In this document: positions 55,348 through 63,377 of the stretch, piece after piece | Numbering within the stretch: the first letter of the stretch is position 1 | How the letters are laid out: every line of letters starts with the position of its first letter | From: JAXHMM01 sp964528445 | GTDB taxonomy: Bacteria; Bacteroidota; Rhodothermia; Balneolales; Balneolaceae | Assembly: GCA_964528445.1 (NCBI GenBank) | Contig: CAZGSL010000003.1 | Coordinates: 1-64,000, forward strand | Direction of reading: 5' to 3' | Length of the DNA: 64,000 nucleotides | Translations under genes and position numbers: made by a program | Notes under the pieces: generated by a model | Databases searched by the model: none | Told to the model about the DNA's origin: nothing | The model's input: the letters and a program-made list of their open reading frames with translations, nothing else

Positions 55348-56136
55348 ATGTTTAAACGTTTCATACGTGCTATTAAGTCGATTTTCGGGGGCATCGTCAG
55401 CTCTATGGAGGACCCCAAGCTGATTCTGGAGCAGAACATCCGGGACCTGAACGACCAGATCCCGCAGATGAACGAGAATATCGCCACGGTCAAGGCGAAT
55501 ATGATGATGCTTCAGAAAGAGGTAAAGAAATACGAAAAGCGGATTCAGGACCTGACGGCGAAGATCAAATCCGCCATCCAGGCGGACCGCGACGATATCG
55601 CCGAGGGATACGCCCTGCAGCTCGAGAAGGCGCGGGAAAATCTCTCCAGTTCGAAAGAGCAGCTCCAGTTCGCCGAGCAGGCCTACGAGAAGGCGCTCAA
55701 GGTCAAAAAGGCGTTTATCCGGGAGAAAGACCAAAAGATCCAGGAGGCCAAGGAGGCTCTGCGTGCCAGCGAACGGGCCGAATGGCAGGCCAAGGTGGCC
55801 GACGCCCTGGAACAGTTTGAAATCGGGGGCATGGACCAGACCCACGACGAGATGGTCAACCGCCTGAACGAGCGGACTGCCAAAAATGAGGCCCGGATGG
55901 AGATGGCGCTGGACAGCATCGATACCGAGGCCATGGAGATCGAGGCCAACGCCGAGAAGCTGCGCGCCAGCGAGCTGGTCAAGCAGTTCAAGGCCGAGAT
56001 GGGAGTCTCTTCCGGTGAGGAGCAGCTGGAGTCCCCCGAAAGCGAAGAGGACCGCATCGACGTCGAGGGGACGGAGAGCGAGGGAGAGAAGGAGTCCGGC
56101 AAAACCATCGGCAACAAGGAGCGATCCAAGTCCTGA
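55348..56136 (+). CDS. pspA: PspA/IM30 family membrane-stress protein
   Basis: A 262-residue PspA/Vipp1 (ESCRT-III superfamily) protein. The amphipathic N-terminal helix is MFKRFIRAIKSIFGGIVSS, followed by PKLILEQNIRDLNDQIPQM and a long coiled coil to about residue 220. Compared with E. coli PspA (222 residues) there is a C-terminal acidic/serine tail (SPESEEDRIDVEGTESEGEK). The protein coats and stabilises membranes under stress. It is first in a six-gene, nearly gapless run ending with a AAA ATPase; 4 bp separate it from the next gene. Confidence 0.92.
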   Translation: MFKRFIRAIKSIFGGIVSSMEDPKLILEQNIRDLNDQIPQMNENIATVKANMMMLQKEVKKYEKRIQDLTAKIKSAIQADRDDIAEGYALQLEKARENLSSSKEQLQFAEQAYEKALKVKKAFIREKDQKIQEAKEALRASERAEWQAKVADALEQFEIGGMDQTHDEMVNRLNERTAKNEARMEMALDSIDTEAMEIEANAEKLRASELVKQFKAEMGVSSGEEQLESPESEEDRIDVEGTESEGEKESGKTIGNKERSKS

Positions 56137-56140
56137 TCCC

Positions 56141-56608
56141 ATGAGCGACAGCCGCGAAGAACGGGAACGCCTGAAGGAGGAGTACAAGCAGCACTACCGC
56201 AAAATGCGGGAGGCGAAAGAGCGGCTCAGCCGCACGCGGAACAGCCGGAATATCGCCCGTGCCCTCCAGGATATGGATACTTCGGGCGTTATGGAGACCT
56301 TTGACGATTTTCTCTTCAAGGTGAAGTCGAAGCTGGCGACGGTGGAGGCCCGCCTGGACGTGGCAATGGAGAGCCTTTCGGAAGAGGGGGAGTCCGAGGT
56401 CCAGGAGGAGGATCTGGATGAGGAGATGAGCAGGGAGCGGGCACGGGAGACCCTCAAGCAGGTAAAGATGGAAATGGGGTCCCTCTACAGCGAAATTGAA
56501 GAGCAGGCCTCGGCCATGAATGTGCGCAAGACCATAGGGCCGGAAGAGGATCGCCCGGAGGCCGGGAGCGGGGAGCGGGATCCGGAAAAGAGTAAGGGCG
56601 GCACATGA
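56141..56608 (+). CDS. Coiled-coil protein of unknown function, PspA cluster
   Basis: A 155-residue soluble, highly charged protein. It is predicted to be nearly all helical, with coiled-coil heptads at about 8-35 and 60-125 (FKVKSKLATVEARLDVAMESL and KQVKMEMGSLYSEIEEQ). No family was recognised. The start MSDSREERERLKEEY is 4 bp after the pspA stop; AAGGAG lies about 20 bp upstream. It overlaps the next gene by 4 bp. The size and charge pattern fit a PspA partner, which is an inference from position. Confidence 0.78.
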   Translation: MSDSREERERLKEEYKQHYRKMREAKERLSRTRNSRNIARALQDMDTSGVMETFDDFLFKVKSKLATVEARLDVAMESLSEEGESEVQEEDLDEEMSRERARETLKQVKMEMGSLYSEIEEQASAMNVRKTIGPEEDRPEAGSGERDPEKSKGGT

Positions 56609-57501
56609 GTGAGACGGAAGAGGAGATAGCATCCATCAATTTTACCCAGGAGGCCTTTCTGCATCCTCTCAACCTGGGCGTGCTGCTGGTTTCGACCATC
56701 TCCGCGTTTGTACTGAGCGATGTCGGACTGGTCTCCAACCTGGTGCTGACCATGACGTTCGGCGTGGAGCTGATGTATCTGGGGATCGTCCCCCGCCTGC
56801 CGCGTTTCCGGAAAAACATCAAGCTGAAGAAATTGCGGGAACGGAACGCGGCCGCCGAAGAGAAGACCACGTTCCATGAGCTGGACCGGAAGAGCAAAAA
56901 GCGGTTCCTGGTCATGAAACACCTGGCGAAGCTGATCAGGGAGAATTTCGACAAACTGCCCTACAGCTCCCAGGGCCTGCTGGATAACATCCGGAAGAAG
57001 ATCGAGGAGCTCACATCCAACTACCTTACCCTGCTGGACCTCCACAAACGCTACCAGATCTACATGAACACCTCGGTGGAGGAGAGCCTCAAGCGGGAGG
57101 TGGCCTCGGAGGAGCAGAGCCTGGAGGCCCTCGAGTCGGAGCGCCTGAAGAAGACCAAGCAGCGCCGCATCGCGATACTCAAGAAGAGGCTCAAGAAGTT
57201 CGAGATCGCCAAGGAGAAGTACCTGATCTGCGAAACCCACCTGGAGACCATAGAAGACGCTATCCGCTACATATACGAACAGTCGATGACCATGAGCAAC
57301 GCTGAGGAGATCGGGTTTCAGCTCGACAACCTGCTGGAAGAGGTGGAAGAGACTTCCCAGCTCATCGACGACCTCGACAGCGAGATTCTGCCCGTATACT
57401 CCGAGCTTGATGAAGTGGAACTGGATGCCGAACTTAGGAGAGCCGAATCCGAAATGGAATCCGGCGAAGCTCCCGACACTTCCAACCGAGTCAAAGAATA
57501 G
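56605..57501 (+). CDS. Membrane-anchored coiled-coil protein, PspA cluster
   Basis: A 298-residue protein with two membrane helices close to the N-terminus (about 22-40 and 44-62, GVLLVSTISAFVLSDVGLV and LVLTMTFGVELMYLGIV) followed by 220 residues of cytosolic coiled coil, with a basic middle (ERLKKTKQRRIAILKKRLKKF) and an acidic end (ELDAELRRAESEMESGE). No named family. It shares the operon with pspA and could be the membrane dock of a PspA complex. Overlaps the previous gene by 4 bp. Confidence 0.8.
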   Translation: MSETEEEIASINFTQEAFLHPLNLGVLLVSTISAFVLSDVGLVSNLVLTMTFGVELMYLGIVPRLPRFRKNIKLKKLRERNAAAEEKTTFHELDRKSKKRFLVMKHLAKLIRENFDKLPYSSQGLLDNIRKKIEELTSNYLTLLDLHKRYQIYMNTSVEESLKREVASEEQSLEALESERLKKTKQRRIAILKKRLKKFEIAKEKYLICETHLETIEDAIRYIYEQSMTMSNAEEIGFQLDNLLEEVEETSQLIDDLDSEILPVYSELDEVELDAELRRAESEMESGEAPDTSNRVKE

Positions 57502-57513
57502 AATCTCCCCTCC

Positions 57514-58293
57514 ATGAGTAACTCCTACAATACCCTTGCCCTGGAAACCGACCGCGACGGCGTAGCCCTGCTGACCGTCAACCGGCCGGACAAGATGAAC
57601 GCGCTGAATGCCGAGGTGCTGGACGAGCTTTCCGAGGCGATTGAATTCCTCGCGGAAGACGACGATGTCAGCGCGGTGATCGTCACGGGGGCGGGAGAGA
57701 AGGCCTTCGTGGCCGGGGCCGATATCGGCGAGCTGCGGGAACTGGACAGCCGGACGGGCAAGGAGTTCTCCCGGAAGGGGCAGCGGGTCTTCCGGGCGCT
57801 CGAGGAGCTGCCCGTGCCGGTGGTGGCGGCCGTGAACGGCTACGCCCTGGGAGGCGGCTGCGAGCTGGCCATGGCGTGTCACCTGAGGGTGGCGTCGGCG
57901 TCGGCCGTGTTCGGCCTCCCGGAAGTGGGTCTGGGCATCATTCCGGGTTACGGGGGAACCCAGCGCCTGCCGCGTATCGTGGGACGCTCAAGGGCCCTGG
58001 AGATGATTCTTTCGGGGCGGCAGGTAAAAGCCGAAGAGGCGCTGAAGATCGGGCTGGCCGACCGTGCGGGCGGCGACGACCCCGTCGGGGAGGCGCGCGA
58101 ACTGCTGAACAAAATCCTGGGCAACGGCCCGCTGGCGGTGAGAAATGCCCTGCGGGCGGTCTGCCGGACCGGCACGGAGGAGGACTACGGGGAGGAGGCC
58201 GAACTGTTTGCCGACCTCTGCGACACCGACGACTTCAACGAAGGAACCTCCGCCTTTCTCGAAAAGAGAAAAGCGGATTTCAAGGGCCAGTAG
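57514..58293 (+). CDS. Enoyl-CoA hydratase/isomerase family protein
   Basis: A 259-residue crotonase-fold enzyme. The oxyanion-hole motifs are AFVAGADIGEL and ALGGGCELAM; catalytic glutamates are Glu117 and Glu137 (GLPEVGLGIIPGYGGTQRL), the pair of true enoyl-CoA hydratases. A role in fatty-acid oxidation is likely, but substrate chain length is unknown. It sits inside the PspA cluster with gaps of 12 bp on both sides, which is unexpected for a metabolic gene. Confidence 0.92.
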   Translation: MSNSYNTLALETDRDGVALLTVNRPDKMNALNAEVLDELSEAIEFLAEDDDVSAVIVTGAGEKAFVAGADIGELRELDSRTGKEFSRKGQRVFRALEELPVPVVAAVNGYALGGGCELAMACHLRVASASAVFGLPEVGLGIIPGYGGTQRLPRIVGRSRALEMILSGRQVKAEEALKIGLADRAGGDDPVGEARELLNKILGNGPLAVRNALRAVCRTGTEEDYGEEAELFADLCDTDDFNEGTSAFLEKRKADFKGQ

Positions 58294-58305
58294 TCCCCTA
58301 TCCTC

Positions 58306-59583
58306 ATGATTGAGTTCCTGCTGATCTTTTTTGCCGTTTTGATGAGCGGCTTTTTCTCCGGTTCCGAAATCGCATTTGTCTCCGCCAATCGCCTGAAACT
58401 GGAGATCGAGTCCCGCAAGGAGTCGTGGACCGGCCGCACCGTCAACTACTTTATACGCAACCCCGAGACGTTCCTGACCACCACGCTGGTGGGCAACAAC
58501 ATCGTGAACGTCTTTTACGCCACTCTTATGACGCTCTTCCTGGTGGGGCCCATCACCGGGCTGCTGCAGGGCGGCTCCCCGGATCCCCCATCGGCGGTAC
58601 TGGTGCTGGTGATTCAGACCGTCGTCGCCTCGGTTATTATCATGCTCTTCGGCGAGATCCTGCCCAAGGCGCTTTTCCGCCTTAACGCCGACTGGTGGGT
58701 CCGGATCGTCGCCGTTCCCCAGCAGCTTTTCAACTGGCTGTTCCGTCCCCTGATCGTGGTGGCCAATGCCTGCTCCAACGTGCTGATCCGGTTCCTGGCG
58801 CCGGGAGCTGAGCCCGCCGAACATATCCTGAGGAGGCAGGATGTGGAGCTGATCTTCAAGGAGCTGCGGGACATAGGGGGCAGCGACCTTGACCGCGAGG
58901 ATTCGGAAATCCTCCACAACGTCCTGGAGCTCTCCAACAAGCGGGTGAAGGAGTCCATGATTCCCCGTACCGATATCGTGGCGGTGGAAAAAAGCGCCGG
59001 CATCGACGAGACGCTGAAGCTTTTCATCTCTTCGGGCTTCTCCAAGCTGCCCGTCTACCGGGAGAGCATCGACGACATCATCGGGGTGATCTTTGCATAC
59101 GACCTCTTCAGCAATCCCGCGGACCTGACCGAGATCATGCGCCCCATCAAACTGGTTCCCTCTTCCCAGAAATCGAAGGACCTGCTCTCGGAATTTCGAA
59201 AATCCAACAGCTCCGTGGCCATCGTCATCGACGAGTACGGGGGCACGGCGGGGATGGTGACGATTGAAGACCTGCTGGAGGAGGTGGTCGGGGATATACA
59301 GGACGAATACGACACGGAGGATTACTTCGTGAAGAAACTTTCCTCCGACACCTTCGTTATCAGCGGCGGGGTGGAACTGGACGACCTGGGGGAGTCGCAT
59401 CCGGAGATCGACCTCCCCGGGGAGTCCGCCGAATTCGAGACGGTGGCCGGGTACATCATTCACGAGCTGGGGCGCATCCCGAAGGTCAACGAGGAGCTGT
59501 TGATCGACGGCAACAAGTTTATCATCAGCAAGGCCACCCCCAGCCGCATCGAAACGGTTAAACTCATTTTAAGCAGGGAATAA
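58306..59583 (+). CDS. CNNM/CorC-type protein with DUF21 and CBS domains
   Basis: A 425-residue membrane protein of the hemolysin-C/CorC (CNNM) family. The N-terminal DUF21 domain has about four helices (LLIFFAVLMSGFFSGSEIAFV, TTLVGNNIVNVFYATLMTLF), followed by a CBS pair (about 205-330, MIPRTDIVAVEKSAG and LPVYRESIDDIIGVIF) and a C-terminal CorC/HlyC domain (FETVAGYIIHELGRIPKV). Known members export or transport Mg2+ or Co2+. It is part of the PspA-to-AAA run, with the AAA gene 4 bp behind. Confidence 0.93.
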   Translation: MIEFLLIFFAVLMSGFFSGSEIAFVSANRLKLEIESRKESWTGRTVNYFIRNPETFLTTTLVGNNIVNVFYATLMTLFLVGPITGLLQGGSPDPPSAVLVLVIQTVVASVIIMLFGEILPKALFRLNADWWVRIVAVPQQLFNWLFRPLIVVANACSNVLIRFLAPGAEPAEHILRRQDVELIFKELRDIGGSDLDREDSEILHNVLELSNKRVKESMIPRTDIVAVEKSAGIDETLKLFISSGFSKLPVYRESIDDIIGVIFAYDLFSNPADLTEIMRPIKLVPSSQKSKDLLSEFRKSNSSVAIVIDEYGGTAGMVTIEDLLEEVVGDIQDEYDTEDYFVKKLSSDTFVISGGVELDDLGESHPEIDLPGESAEFETVAGYIIHELGRIPKVNEELLIDGNKFIISKATPSRIETVKLILSRE

Positions 59584-59587
59584 ATTC

Positions 59588-61300
59588 ATGTTCGAGCACT
59601 ATCCCGAGTGGGCGCGAACATTCGCCCAGAAATACCTGAGCAGAACCATCAACCAGTTTATCCTCCACGGAAACGTACACGATCTCGTCCCCCTGCGGCG
59701 GGAGGAGGGAACCGAATTCGTGCGGCTGAAGTCCTTTCTGTCGGAGGAGTTCTTCGGGGCGCGCGACTACGTGGTGTTTTACGACCGCTCTTCGGGCATC
59801 TATTTCCGGGACAAGGAGACGCAGAAAGATTTCAACCGCGCCGTGGCCGGGCGGGACTCCCTGGCAGGTACGGAGTATGCCGACAAGCTGCCGAAGGACC
59901 CGGTGCGCGTTTTCTCCCTGCTTGAGCAGTATTTCCGGATCCGGCTGGACAACAAGAAGAGCATCGCCTTCATCATCGACTACGCCGAGACGGTGGTGCC
60001 CATGAACGAGGCAGGGTCCACCGCCACGGAAGACCGAAACGCGCTGGTCTACCTCTCCCGCTGGGCGCACGATCCCCTCTTCCTGGCGGCCGATTTTACC
60101 ACGGTGCTCGTCTCCGAAAACCTGGCCGACCTCAACAAGACCCTGATTCAGAATCCCTACACCTCGGAACTGAGGATCGGCATTCCCGGGGAGCAGGAGC
60201 GCCTGGACTACATCCGGTACGACAGCAGCGAGGAGGAGTTCGGGAGCATTTCCGAAGTGAGTCCGCAGAACCTTGCGCGCCAGACGGCCGGACTGAATTT
60301 TATCAACCTGCGGGCCATCCTCTCCAACGCGCGCGAAAACAACGAGCCGGTGACCTACGGCCAGCTCTCGGACATCAAGAAGGAACTGATCGAGGCGGAG
60401 GCCTACGGACTGCTGGAGTTTGTGGAGTCCGAATACGACATGGGAGACGTGGCGGGGCACACCCACGTTAAGAGGCACCTTCGCAACGCCGTGAAGGCCC
60501 TCAAGGCCGGCCGGCAGGACGTGCTGCCCATGGGGTACCTGGTGTGCGGCCCCGTGGGGACGGGCAAGACCTTCCTGGTAAACTGCTTCGCCAGCGAGGT
60601 GGGCATCCCGATGGTGAAGCTGAAGAATTTCCGCAGCCAGTGGCAGGGTGTAACCGAGGGGAACCTGGAGAAAATACTGGGCCTTCTGAAGGCGATGGCC
60701 CCGGTCTGCGTCATGATCGACGAGGCCGACGCCTACCTGGGCGACCGCGACGCGAGCGGCGACAGCGGGGTTTCCAGCCGCGTGTTCTCGCAGATCGCCA
60801 CCTTCATGAGCGATACGCGGAATCGCGGCCGCGTCATCTGGTTCCTGATGACGGCCCGCCCCGACCTGATGCCGGTGGACCTCAAGCGGCAGGGGAGGGC
60901 CGAGGAGCACCTCGCCCTATTTCCGCCGCACACCCGGGAGGAGCGCCTGGAGCTGTTCGAGGCGATGAAGGAGAAGACGGGGCTGGAGATGACGGAGGAG
61001 TACGTGCCCGGCATCATAGAGGACGGGCTGAAAACCTTTTCGGGGGCCGACATGGAGGCCGCCCTGACCCGCGCCAAGTTCCGGGCGGCGGCCGAAGGGC
61101 AGGAGCGGGTGACCCCGGAAACCCTGGATGCCGCGCTGGCCGATTTCCTTCCACCCACCTACCCGGAAGAGATCGAACTGCAGACGCTCAGCGCGGTGAT
61201 CGAGTGCACCTCGAGGGAGCTCCTTCCCGAGCGCTACCGGGAGATGGACCGGGGAGAGATTCTCGGGAAAATCGAGGAGCTTAAGTACCGCATCGGCTGA
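59588..61300 (+). CDS. AAA ATPase, two-domain, last gene of the PspA cluster
   Basis: A 570-residue AAA protein. The C-terminal half is an active-looking classical AAA domain: Walker A GPVGTGKT (321-328), Walker B VCVMIDEAD (373-381), and a second region of homology with TARPDLMPVDLKRQGR. The N-terminal 240 residues lack a P-loop but show SIAFIIDYAE (about 125-134) and TTVLVSENLADLNKTL plus IGIPGEQERLDYIRY, which look like a Walker B and sensor/post-sensor area of a degenerate AAA domain. The closest architecture I know is Ycf46-like. No membrane helix or MIT domain was seen. It would be the energy source of the PspA cluster if the operon reflects a complex. Confidence 0.85.
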   Translation: MFEHYPEWARTFAQKYLSRTINQFILHGNVHDLVPLRREEGTEFVRLKSFLSEEFFGARDYVVFYDRSSGIYFRDKETQKDFNRAVAGRDSLAGTEYADKLPKDPVRVFSLLEQYFRIRLDNKKSIAFIIDYAETVVPMNEAGSTATEDRNALVYLSRWAHDPLFLAADFTTVLVSENLADLNKTLIQNPYTSELRIGIPGEQERLDYIRYDSSEEEFGSISEVSPQNLARQTAGLNFINLRAILSNARENNEPVTYGQLSDIKKELIEAEAYGLLEFVESEYDMGDVAGHTHVKRHLRNAVKALKAGRQDVLPMGYLVCGPVGTGKTFLVNCFASEVGIPMVKLKNFRSQWQGVTEGNLEKILGLLKAMAPVCVMIDEADAYLGDRDASGDSGVSSRVFSQIATFMSDTRNRGRVIWFLMTARPDLMPVDLKRQGRAEEHLALFPPHTREERLELFEAMKEKTGLEMTEEYVPGIIEDGLKTFSGADMEAALTRAKFRAAAEGQERVTPETLDAALADFLPPTYPEEIELQTLSAVIECTSRELLPERYREMDRGEILGKIEELKYRIG

Positions 61301-61412
61301 TTTCTCACCCACTGGCGCAGGTCTCTCCGGCGCGAGGCGAAACGTGCGTCTCCGATGCCCTGCATAAATCCCCCTTTGTTCCGTTCAGAACCCGTTTCAG
61401 CTATTAAAAATT

Positions 61413-61436
61413 TGATTTAACCAAATAGTTGAATCA
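61413..61436. promoter_or_regulatory. Operator-like palindrome upstream of tetR
   Basis: TGATTTAAC (61413-61421) and GTTGAATCA (61428-61436) pair at eight of nine positions around CAAATA. A further half-site-like GGTTGAAT lies at 61440-61447. The centre is about 65 bp before the TetR start, in the AT-rich gap, the position expected for autorepression. The 189-bp gap otherwise holds no gene. Confidence 0.5.
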
Positions 61437-61489
61437 TATGGTTGAATTTCATATCCTGAAAACGGACCGATCACGAAACGGTTGCCGGG

Positions 61490-62095
61490 ATGACGGAACG
61501 GGAAGAGACGGAACAGCAGATTTTCGAGGCGGCAAAGCGGGTTTTCCACCGGGAGGGATACGCGGGGGCGCGCATGCAGTCGATCGCGGACGAGGCGGAG
61601 ATCAACAAGGCGATGCTGCACTACTACTACCGCAGCAAGGACAAGCTGTTCCAGGCGGTCTTCCAGGATGCGGTAAAGAATTTTCTCCCGGTCATCCGTG
61701 ACGTGTTGAACGCGGACCTGGATCTGGTGCCGAAGGTGAAGAAGCTGGTGGAGACGTACCACCGGATTTTCCGGGAACATCCCCATCTGCCGAAATTCGT
61801 AATCTACGAAATGAACCGGCATCCCGTCCGGTTCCGCGAATTCATAGGGCGCCAGGCAGAGGATGTCCCGGCCACGTTTTTAAAGCAGGTCAGGGCCGAG
61901 ATACGCGCGGGCAGCATGAAATCGGTGGAGCCGCGGGAGTTCCTGGTCAACACCATCTCCCTCTGCGTTTTTCCGTTCGTCGCCCGCACCATGATCGAGG
62001 TGATTTTCGGAATGGAAGAAGAGGAGTTCGATCGGTTCATGAAGAAGCGCAGCAGGTCGCTCGCTGATCAAATTCTCAATTCGGTTAAAAAATGA
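61490..62095 (+). CDS. TetR/AcrR family transcriptional regulator
   Basis: A 201-residue TetR-type repressor. The N-terminal helix-turn-helix spans about residues 25-47 (YAGARMQSIADEAEINKAML), ending in the typical HYYYRSKDKLFQAVF. The C-terminal ligand domain is not assignable to a compound. It leads TolC and HlyD genes (7-bp gap to tolC) and probably represses this efflux operon. A palindromic operator candidate lies just upstream. Confidence 0.93.
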   Translation: MTEREETEQQIFEAAKRVFHREGYAGARMQSIADEAEINKAMLHYYYRSKDKLFQAVFQDAVKNFLPVIRDVLNADLDLVPKVKKLVETYHRIFREHPHLPKFVIYEMNRHPVRFREFIGRQAEDVPATFLKQVRAEIRAGSMKSVEPREFLVNTISLCVFPFVARTMIEVIFGMEEEEFDRFMKKRSRSLADQILNSVKK

Positions 62096-62102
62096 GGGCG
62101 TT

Positions 62103-63377
62103 ATGTTGTCATGGATCGTTGCCGTGCTGATGCTCCTGCAGCCGTTGCAGCCGGAGTCGTCCAGGGTGCTTACGCTGCAGGGGTGCCACTGGCTGGTCGA
62201 AGAGAACTATCCGGCGGCCGACAAGATAGAGCTTGACCGGAAACTGGCGGAAATCAACCAAAAGATAGCTGCTGCGGAGCGGTACCCGCAGGTCAGCGCC
62301 TCGGGGAGGGCCAGCTACCAGTCGGACGTCACGGAGGTCGATTTTACGCCTCCCGGCGCCGAACCGCCCACGTTCAGCAGGGACCGCTACAACCTCTCTC
62401 TCCATATCGAGCAGCTTCTCTACGACGGCGGCACCTCCCGTGTCCGCGAGTCGGTGGAAGAGGCCGAAGGGCACCGCAGCCGGCAGTCGACCCGCATGGA
62501 ACTTCACCAGGTTAAAGAGCGGGTGAACCGGGTCTATTTCGAGACCCTGCGGCTTCGCAACAGGATTTCCGCCTCCGCGCTGCTGATGGAGGATCTTCGC
62601 CGGCAGCTGGAGACGGTGCGGGCACGGGTGGAGCAAGGAGTGGTGCTTCCGAGCGAGCAGACCATTTTGGAAACCGAGCTGATCCGCGCCCGCCAGGACT
62701 CCATCAGGCTGAGGGCGCGGTGGCGCGGCGCGAGGGAGGTGCTGGGAATACTTACGGGAGCGGAGATAGACGGTTCCGTTCGGCTGAGGCTGCCGGAGGT
62801 TGACTGGGAGAGGGGACGGAACGAGGCGCGAAACCGCCCCGCATACGCCTTCTACGAGGCTTCAAGGAATCTCCTGGAGCAGCGGATCTCCCTGGCCGGC
62901 ACCCGGTGGACCCCACGGATTTCGGCATTTGCCACGACCTCCTACGGCCGTCCGGGACTGGATTTGTTTGAGGACGATCTGCAGGGATATTACCTGTTCG
63001 GGCTGAGCGTGAGGTGGGACTTGTGGAACGGAGTGAATGCAGGCAGGGAGCAGCAGGCCCTCAGAACGGAGATGCAGAAAATCGGGGCCGAAGAGCGCTC
63101 GTTCGAACAGCGGATGGAGAGCGATCTCTCCCGCCTGAGGAACACGATAGAGGCCCTGGAGCAGGTGATCGAGGAGGATGAGCAGCTGATACAGAAGTCC
63201 CGGCAGATTGCCGAGGAGCACTCCCGCCGGCTGAACCGCGGGGTGATCACCGCGACCGAGTATCTCTCCTCCCTGAACCGCCTCAACCAGGCCATCCTGG
63301 AGCGGGAGCAGCACCGGATTGAACGGGCCGAGGCGGAGGCCGGATACCTGACCAAACAAGGAGTACCGTTACGATGA
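62103..63377 (+). CDS. TolC-like outer-membrane efflux protein
   Basis: A 424-residue outer-membrane factor of the TolC family. The two repeats of long helices and short strands are visible (ERYPQVSASGRASYQSDV and RISAFATTSYGRPGLDLF; NLSLHIEQLLYDGG and YYLFGLSVRWDLWNG). The N-terminal hydrophobic start (MLSWIVAVLMLLQPLQP) acts as a signal peptide. It overlaps the HlyD gene by 4 bp (ATGA). Confidence 0.9.
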   Translation: MLSWIVAVLMLLQPLQPESSRVLTLQGCHWLVEENYPAADKIELDRKLAEINQKIAAAERYPQVSASGRASYQSDVTEVDFTPPGAEPPTFSRDRYNLSLHIEQLLYDGGTSRVRESVEEAEGHRSRQSTRMELHQVKERVNRVYFETLRLRNRISASALLMEDLRRQLETVRARVEQGVVLPSEQTILETELIRARQDSIRLRARWRGAREVLGILTGAEIDGSVRLRLPEVDWERGRNEARNRPAYAFYEASRNLLEQRISLAGTRWTPRISAFATTSYGRPGLDLFEDDLQGYYLFGLSVRWDLWNGVNAGREQQALRTEMQKIGAEERSFEQRMESDLSRLRNTIEALEQVIEEDEQLIQKSRQIAEEHSRRLNRGVITATEYLSSLNRLNQAILEREQHRIERAEAEAGYLTKQGVPLR

